Shown here: positions 6,461 through 9,844 of the stretch, piece by piece
Layout of the letters: every line of letters begins with the position of its first letter
Numbering within the stretch: position 1 is the stretch's first letter
Assembly: GCA_031279895.1 (NCBI GenBank)
Contig: JAITHR010000234.1
Location: 1-9,844 of the forward strand
DNA length: 9,844 nt
Reading direction: 5' to 3'
DNA from: Spirochaetaceae bacterium
Lineage (GTDB): Bacteria > Spirochaetota > Spirochaetia > Treponematales > Breznakiellaceae
Position numbers and translations under genes: made by a program
The notes under the pieces: model-generated
What the model was told of the DNA's origin: nothing
The model's input: the letters and a program-made list of their open reading frames with translations, nothing else
Databases searched by the model: none

Positions 6461-6562
6461 CGCGAAGCGTAGCCGCGCCTGGGCTGTGCAAGCCCGCTCA
6501 CCGGACAAGGTGTTGCACTACTTTGAAACAACAGGCGGCCATGCTGAAACAGCCGGAGGCTG
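6461..6562 (-). repeat. ~104-bp hairpin repeat unit, minus orientation
   Basis: Read on the minus strand it starts with CAGCC-TCC-GGCTG (6550-6562), then TTTCAGCATGGCCGCC, TGTTGTTTC, GTGCAACACC, TTGTCCGGTGAGCGGGC and GGCGCGGCTACGC, reaching the next head-like hairpin at 6460 after 102 bp. It is the inverted partner of the unit at 5871. Confidence 0.85.
6549..6562 (-). terminator. Hairpin after nth, candidate terminator
   Basis: Fifteen nucleotides after the nth stop codon the minus strand reads CAGCC-TCC-GGCTG followed by TTTC. It is a compact perfect 5-bp GC-rich stem with a weak T-run. It is the head of a dispersed repeat unit, so any terminator role would be borrowed from the repeat. Confidence 0.35.
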
Positions 6563-6577
6563 CGGAGGCTGGGCGGG

Positions 6578-7255
6578 TTAGCGCGAGCGTTTTAGGAGAC
6601 GGCGGGCGCAGTGGGCGTAAATGGGACATCGGGAACACCAGGGGCTTAGGGGCTGGCATACCCGCTGGCCGTACAGGACCAAAAGCGCGTTTATCCCCTT
6701 CCAATAGGATCGGGGGAGGGTTTCCCGGAGCGCGTGTTCGGTCTCTTCCGGTGTTTTGCTCGAAACCCAGCCGGTACGGTTGCTTATCCGATGCACATGG
6801 GTATCCACGCATATCCCGTCAGCGTCAAAGGCTTCTATCAGTACGAGGTTCGCGGTCTTCCGCCCGACCCCGGGCAGCGCGAGGAGCGCCTCCATGGTTC
6901 CCGGCACCGCGCCCTGATACTCGGCCATGAGTAATCCGGCTATCTTTAGGAGGTTCGACGCTTTGGTACGGTAAAACCCCGCGGGATATATGAGGCGGGC
7001 GACCGCGTCCTGAGAGAGCTTTACGAGCGCCGCCGGGGAGGGCGCCGCCGCAAGGAGCGATGCTGACGCGGCCAGCGTTACCGCGTCTTTGGTGCGGAGG
7101 CTCAGTACGGTTGACGCCAGCACCGCCCAGGGGTCTTTGCGGTACCGTTCGGCCACCGCGCTTACCGAAGGGTCATGCGCGTTTACGGCCCGGCGCCATG
7201 CTTCCAGCGCCGCCATAACCGCGTCCCAATCGGGAGGTTTCTCCGGTGTTTCCAT
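6578..7255 (-). CDS. nth: Endonuclease III (DNA glycosylase/AP lyase)
   Basis: A base-excision-repair enzyme that removes oxidised pyrimidines and cleaves the abasic site. The helix-hairpin-helix is LPGVGRKTA (127-135) with catalytic K133, and the conserved aspartate is D151 in VDTHVHRISNR. The C-terminal 4Fe-4S loop is intact: C200-x6-C207-x2-C210-x5-C216. LSLRTKD (51-57) occupies the place of the E. coli LSAQATD motif, a known variation in the family. The length of 225 is slightly longer than the roughly 210 typical. It starts 15 nt after the ispF stop, with GAAGGG 7 nt before the ATG, so it is the last gene of the carD operon. The repeat island begins right after its TAA. Confidence 0.97.
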   Translation of the reverse strand: METPEKPPDWDAVMAALEAWRRAVNAHDPSVSAVAERYRKDPWAVLASTVLSLRTKDAVTLAASASLLAAAPSPAALVKLSQDAVARLIYPAGFYRTKASNLLKIAGLLMAEYQGAVPGTMEALLALPGVGRKTANLVLIEAFDADGICVDTHVHRISNRTGWVSSKTPEETEHALRETLPRSYWKGINALLVLYGQRVCQPLSPWCSRCPIYAHCARRLLKRSR

Positions 7256-7270
7256 GCCCCTGCCCTTCTC

Positions 7271-7789
7271 TTACTGCTCTTTCTTTTCTTTCTTTTCTGT
7301 TTTTTCTGTTTTTTCTATCTTTTCCAAGAGGCAGATCGCCAGCGCCTCCACAGCGGCGCCGGCGCCCACATCGCCCAAGCCTTCGGCGGTTTTCCCTTTG
7401 ACAGACACCTCTGCGGGCGGAACATTCAGGGTCTTGGCAAGGGAGGCGCGTATCTTCTCCCGATAGGGGAGTAACTTCGGCTCCTCGCAGACCACCACGC
7501 AGTCGAGGTTTACGAGGCGCCAGCCGGCGCGGTTCACGAGCGCGAACGCGGCGCCGAGGAGCGCGAGCGAGTCCGCGTCCTTAAAAGCCGGATCCCCCGG
7601 GGGGAAGTGTTCTCCGATGTCTCCCAAACCCGCGGCGCCTAAAAGCGCGTCAATGACCGCGTGGGAAAGGACGTCCCCGTCGGAATGTCCCCTTTCCCCC
7701 CGCTCCGATTCAAGCGCCACTCCGCCCAGCAGAAAGGGCCTTCCCGCAACCAGCCGGTGTACGTCCCATCCTAACCCCACTCTCATCAT
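7271..7789 (-). CDS. ispF: 2-C-methyl-D-erythritol 2,4-cyclodiphosphate synthase
   Basis: MEP-pathway enzyme that cyclises CDP-methylerythritol 2-phosphate with release of CMP. It is normally a trimer with a divalent metal in each active site. Metal ligands D9, H11 and H43 are present (GWDVHRL; GHSDGDVLSH), as are the substrate-binding GDIGEHFPP (56-64) and KGKTAEGLGDVG (131-142). The catalytic core ends near residue 155. A lysine/glutamate-rich tail (EKIEKTEKTEKKEKKEQ, 156-172) follows, encoded by a purine-rich near-repetitive tract. The start is the first of two ATGs, with AAGGAGG 11 nt upstream. It overlaps the ispD stop by 4 bp (ATGA). Some spirochaetes, as remembered for T. pallidum, fuse IspD and IspF; here they are separate but coupled. 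Confidence 0.97.
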   Translation of the reverse strand: MMRVGLGWDVHRLVAGRPFLLGGVALESERGERGHSDGDVLSHAVIDALLGAAGLGDIGEHFPPGDPAFKDADSLALLGAAFALVNRAGWRLVNLDCVVVCEEPKLLPYREKIRASLAKTLNVPPAEVSVKGKTAEGLGDVGAGAAVEALAICLLEKIEKTEKTEKKEKKEQ

Positions 7790-8517
7790 AGAGTCGATTC
7801 CTCCTTTACAAGGTCTTCCAGGTCTTCGGGAAAGGTGATTTTACGGTTCCCCGTCGAGCCTGCGATGACCGACACGGGTCCCACGAACTCCCCCCACACC
7901 TCCGCGTCGTCAGTATATTCGATACCCTCGCGCCTTTCCCGGAGCGCGGCTTTTTCGTGCGCCGCAAGGAGCGCGTCGTAGCGAAATCCCTGGGGGGTCT
8001 GGGCGGCCTGCACGGAACTCCGGCGCAGGTGGCGTTTGACAAAGCCCTGTCCGTCAATTTCCTTGGGGGTCTCGGCCAGCGGGACGCAGGGAATAGCCGC
8101 GCCGTGCAGCATTGCCCCGTCAATGACGCGCTCTATGAGGAGCCGGTCAACCCAGGGCCGCGCCCCGTCGTGGATAAGCGCGTAATCCGGCGGACTGTCC
8201 GCAAGGAGCGTAAGCCCGCGGTGCGCCGACATTCTGCGGGATGCGCCGCCCGAGACAAAGCGGATAGGCGGCGCGGCGCGCTCCCGCAGGAGATCCGGCG
8301 GAATACTTGCCCGTGCCGCGCACTCTCCGGCGTGTGTATCCTGGGGAACGGCGATAACGATGGCGTGTATGCGCGGGCATAACGAGAAGGCGGAGGCCGC
8401 GGCGCCGAGGACCGTAAGCCCTTTCTCCAGCGGGCGGTATTCTTTTTTACCCCCGCCTCCCATACGGCGCGAGGAGCCGGCGGCGCAGATAATCACGGCT
8501 ACTTTCGGCGCACTCAT
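7786..8517 (-). CDS. ispD: 2-C-methyl-D-erythritol 4-phosphate cytidylyltransferase
   Basis: Transfers CMP from CTP to methylerythritol 4-phosphate; its product is phosphorylated by IspE before reaching IspF. The nucleotide-binding N-terminus is AAGSSRRMGGGGKKEY (12-27), with the catalytic lysine one of the KK pair at 24-25. Other family motifs are VSGGASRR (88-95), HDGARP (116-121), QTPQGF (173-178), TDDAEV (202-207) and GSTGNRKIT (220-228). The length of 243 is normal. The usual proline before the lysine is replaced by K, a minor deviation. The ATG overlaps the carD stop in an ATGA tetranucleotide, and the gene has only a weak ribosome-binding site (GGAAG about 11 nt upstream), which favours translational coupling to carD. 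Confidence 0.97.
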   Translation of the reverse strand: MSAPKVAVIICAAGSSRRMGGGGKKEYRPLEKGLTVLGAAASAFSLCPRIHAIVIAVPQDTHAGECAARASIPPDLLRERAAPPIRFVSGGASRRMSAHRGLTLLADSPPDYALIHDGARPWVDRLLIERVIDGAMLHGAAIPCVPLAETPKEIDGQGFVKRHLRRSSVQAAQTPQGFRYDALLAAHEKAALRERREGIEYTDDAEVWGEFVGPVSVIAGSTGNRKITFPEDLEDLVKEESTL

Positions 8518-9020
8518 ATCTGGCGCGCTTCCAGTCTGCTGAAAATGAGTTTTTCCACGTCGTCTTTGGGTCTGTGCAGGGAAAAGGCAATCTCGTCTTC
8601 AAGGAGTTTTAAGGCGGAGTCGTAGAGCTTCCTTTCGAGGATAGGCAGTTCTTTAACCCTGCTCCGGTGGTAGAGGGAGCGGACGATGGTCGCAATATCC
8701 ATGATGCTGCCTTTTTTGAGGAGGTCGAGGTTCATCTGGTACCGGAGTTTCCAGTCCGAAGGGATAGGTTCGTAAGCCTCTCCTATGAGTTCCAGCGCTT
8801 TTTGGGCGTTTTCTTCCGGGACGATGGGCCTTATGCCCAATCCGTCCGCCTTATGCACCGGCACCATGATGGTCATGTCAGAGACCTCGATATGGATAAC
8901 GTAATAAGGAATCGTTTCGTTTTTGAACTCCTTATCCATAATGGCCCTGATTACGCCGACCCCCTGGCTGGGATACACTACTTTCTGATCTATCTCAAAT
9001 GTCCTTGTCTCTTCGTTCAT
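8514..9020 (-). CDS. carD: CarD/CdnL-family RNA polymerase-binding regulator
   Basis: A 168-residue protein with the CarD layout. The N-terminal domain (about 8-65) binds the RNA polymerase beta subunit and carries the typical KVVYPSQGVGVI segment and MVPVHKADGLGIR. A helical C-terminal domain (about 70-165) includes SDWKLRYQMNLDLLKKG; W90 is the likely equivalent of the tryptophan that wedges into the upstream edge of the open promoter in characterised CarD proteins. By family it stabilises open complexes, especially at promoters for translation-related genes. It is the first gene of the operon with ispD, ispF and nth. The leader is about 150 nt and contains repeat hairpins. There is no good Shine-Dalgarno before the ATG (only GACAG), which is odd beside the strong promoter. 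Confidence 0.95.
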   Translation of the reverse strand: MNEETRTFEIDQKVVYPSQGVGVIRAIMDKEFKNETIPYYVIHIEVSDMTIMVPVHKADGLGIRPIVPEENAQKALELIGEAYEPIPSDWKLRYQMNLDLLKKGSIMDIATIVRSLYHRSRVKELPILERKLYDSALKLLEDEIAFSLHRPKDDVEKLIFSRLEARQI

Positions 9021-9042
9021 TGTTTTAACTGTCAGCCCGCCG

Positions 9043-9078
9043 CCCGCCGCCGGCGGGTAGCACAGCCTCCTCCGGCTG
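9043..9078 (-). repeat. Two repeat hairpins in the carD leader
   Basis: CCCGCC-GCC-GGCGGG (9043-9057) is the palindromic module also seen at 3239-3253. CAGCC-TCCTCC-GGCTG (9063-9078) is a head hairpin in which the TCC loop is doubled. Both lie inside the predicted carD transcript; the first ends 23 nt upstream of the ATG. Confidence 0.65.
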
Positions 9079-9176
9079 TTCCCTAAGCGGAACCCGTCCG
9101 CTTTGCCGACTGCCCGCCGCCCTATCCATAGACGTTATTTCCCCGCACCGTGCAGGTAGGTCTATTTGATTTTTTG

Positions 9177-9206
9177 AGTATACCACAAAGCGAACAGTCT
9201 CGTCAA
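9177..9206 (-). promoter_or_regulatory. Strong sigma-70 promoter of the carD operon
   Basis: The minus strand reads TTGACG (9201-9206), an 18-bp spacer, then TATACT (9177-9182). Both boxes match the consensus at five of six positions. TGG precedes the -10, which is an extended -10 TGn. Transcription should start near 9170 and give a leader of about 150 nt. It sits in a short AT-rich stretch (about 9160-9225) between repeats. Confidence 0.7.
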
Positions 9207-9227
9207 TGAGGTTGTTACCCTTTTTTC

Positions 9228-9600
9228 CAGCCTCCGGCTGTTTCAAACACTGTTGCTTCCGAACGGTGCAACACCGTGTCCGGTGAGCGGGCTTGCACAG
9301 CCCAGGCGCGGCCCGTCTCCGACGGCTTCAGCATGGCCGCCTGTTGTTTCCGAGTGGTGCAACACCCTGTCCGGTGAGCAGTCCGGCTGCTACTTAGGCG
9401 CTGCTTACGCTTCGCGCCGTCTCCGACGGTTTCAAACATGGCCGCTTGTTGTTTCCGAGTGGTGCAACACCTTGTCCGGTGAGCGGGCTTCCTGCTGCGT
9501 AGGCGCGGCTACGCTTCGCGCAGCCCGCCGCGGTTTGGGAGCCGTGCGTTGTTATGCGCAGCAGCCTCCGGCTGTTTCAGGCGGTTTTCCGGCTACTTTA
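9228..9600 (+). repeat. Tandem ~104-bp hairpin repeat units
   Basis: Heads are at 9228-9240 (CAGCC-TCC-GGCTG), 9313-9325 and 9417-9429 (both CCGTC-TCC-GACGG), with a degraded head at about 9521-9533. The spacings are 85, 104 and 104 bp; the first unit has lost part of the CATGGCCGCCTGTTG block. Each unit carries GGTG-CAA-CACC, then TGTCCGGTGAGC, a variable hairpin, GGCGCGGC and ACGCTTCGCGC. After the last unit come a TTTGGGAGC...GTGCGTTGTT segment (about 9534-9560), shared with 5986-6012, and one more head (9562-9574). There is no gene in this stretch. Confidence 0.9.
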
Positions 9601-9641
9601 GACAGCCTCCCCGCCCATACGCGCCGAATTCCCGCCATGAC

Positions 9642-9725
9642 AAACGGGAGCCCGTCCAACATAAACGGGAGCCCGTCCAGAGTAAACGGGAGCCCGTCCA
9701 ACATAAACGGGAGCCCGTCCAAGTC
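9642..9725. repeat. 21-bp tandem array A (4 units)
   Basis: Four complete units start at 9642, 9663, 9684 and 9705. Each holds AAACGGGAGCCCGTCCA plus four variable bases. The core ACGGG-AG-CCCGT is an inverted repeat centred at 8.5 bp into the unit. The array passes into array B with no interruption. Confidence 0.95.
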
Positions 9726-9844
9726 ATCCGGACGTCCGGACAAAGCATCCGGACGTCCGGACACAGCATCCGGACGTCCGGACAAAGCATCCGGACGTCC
9801 GGACAACGCATCCGGACGTCCGGACAAAGCATCCGGACGTCCGG
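9726..9844. repeat. 21-bp tandem array B (5 units and a partial, runs off the window)
   Basis: Units start at 9726, 9747, 9768, 9789, 9810 and 9831, the last cut by the window edge. Each contains the perfect 14-bp palindrome TCCGGACGTCCGGA centred at 8.5 bp into the unit, followed by a spacer such as CAAAGC. No unique spacers exist, so it is not a CRISPR array. Frames on both strands are stop-free and give the heptapeptide SGRPD plus two residues. Confidence 0.95.

Larger units (their letters stand above)
5850..6577. repeat. Repeat island between nth and the MscS-family gene
   Basis: There is no confident gene in about 730 bp. A plus-oriented ~104-bp-family unit (5871-5972) and a minus-oriented unit (6461-6562) face each other as inverted repeats. 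Between them lie a TTTGGAAGC...GTGCGTTGTT segment (about 5986-6012, also at 9534-9560), an inverted head hairpin CAGCC-GGA-GGCTG (6062-6074), a strong 7-bp GC hairpin (6083-6104), a degenerate 21-bp-period array (6131-6403) and the CCGCCGGCGG palindrome (6441-6450). Several frames on both strands are open because the array lacks stops; none resembles a known protein. Confidence 0.8.

Noticed and set aside
5934..6508. Proteins of 90-185 residues on both strands across 5934-6508
   Set aside because: Overlapping open frames on both strands all arise from the stop-poor 21-bp array and flanking repeats. None has a ribosome-binding site or recognisable domain.
9228..9533. Integron attC sites
   Set aside because: The units are about 100 bp and imperfectly palindromic, but the conserved GTTRRRY core is not consistently present, each unit lacks a cassette gene, and no integrase is visible.
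9642..9844. CRISPR array
   Set aside because: Units are 21 bp with only a few variable bases. There are no unique spacers of 25-40 bp and no cas genes.

Overview
The window looks like a spirochaete chromosome segment, most likely Treponema-like. This is inferred from the carD-ispD-ispF gene order, the CarD and MscS families present and the clear sigma-70 style promoters; no rRNA or other decisive phylogenetic marker is present. Base composition is GC-rich. All seven or eight confident genes lie on the minus strand, so transcription runs from right to left.

Layout, in transcription order. (1) 9021-9844 is a repeat island: two contiguous 21-bp tandem arrays at the right edge (9642-9844), three tandem units of a ~104-bp hairpin-rich repeat (9228-9520), then a strong promoter (9177-9206) for the next operon. 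(2) 9020-6578 is a tight operon carD-ispD-ispF-nth: a CarD-type RNA polymerase regulator, two consecutive MEP-pathway isoprenoid enzymes and endonuclease III. The first two junctions are 4-bp ATGA overlaps and the last is a 15-bp gap. (3) 5850-6577 is a second repeat island, with two ~104-bp units in opposite orientation flanking a degenerate 21-bp-period array (6131-6403). (4) 5752-3299 holds an MscS-family channel followed after 3 nt by a secreted GH18-type glycosidase. (5) 3011-3298 is a third repeat cluster. (6) 3006-1990 is rsgA, a ribosome-assembly GTPase. (7) 1734-1989 is repeats. (8) 1733-402 is argA, N-acetylglutamate synthase. (9) 1-401 is another repeat-rich region, with an orphan plus-strand promoter-like sequence and a 7-bp tandem repeat.

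The most notable feature is a family of dispersed, modular, palindromic repeats that fills every intergenic gap between operons. The repeats appear to have entered functional positions. They contribute the stop codon and last residues of argA, the C-terminal coding sequence of rsgA, the Shine-Dalgarno sequence of rsgA, and hairpins just after nth and rsgA. The commonest hairpin has an invariant TCC loop with stems that change in a compensatory way. Two separate 21-bp-period arrays sit beside these units; in one of them the unit sequence changes completely while the phase and the palindrome centre stay fixed. No transposase, reverse transcriptase, Cas gene, tRNA or rRNA was seen. The genes themselves are ordinary housekeeping functions; the repeat system is the part that may be undescribed.
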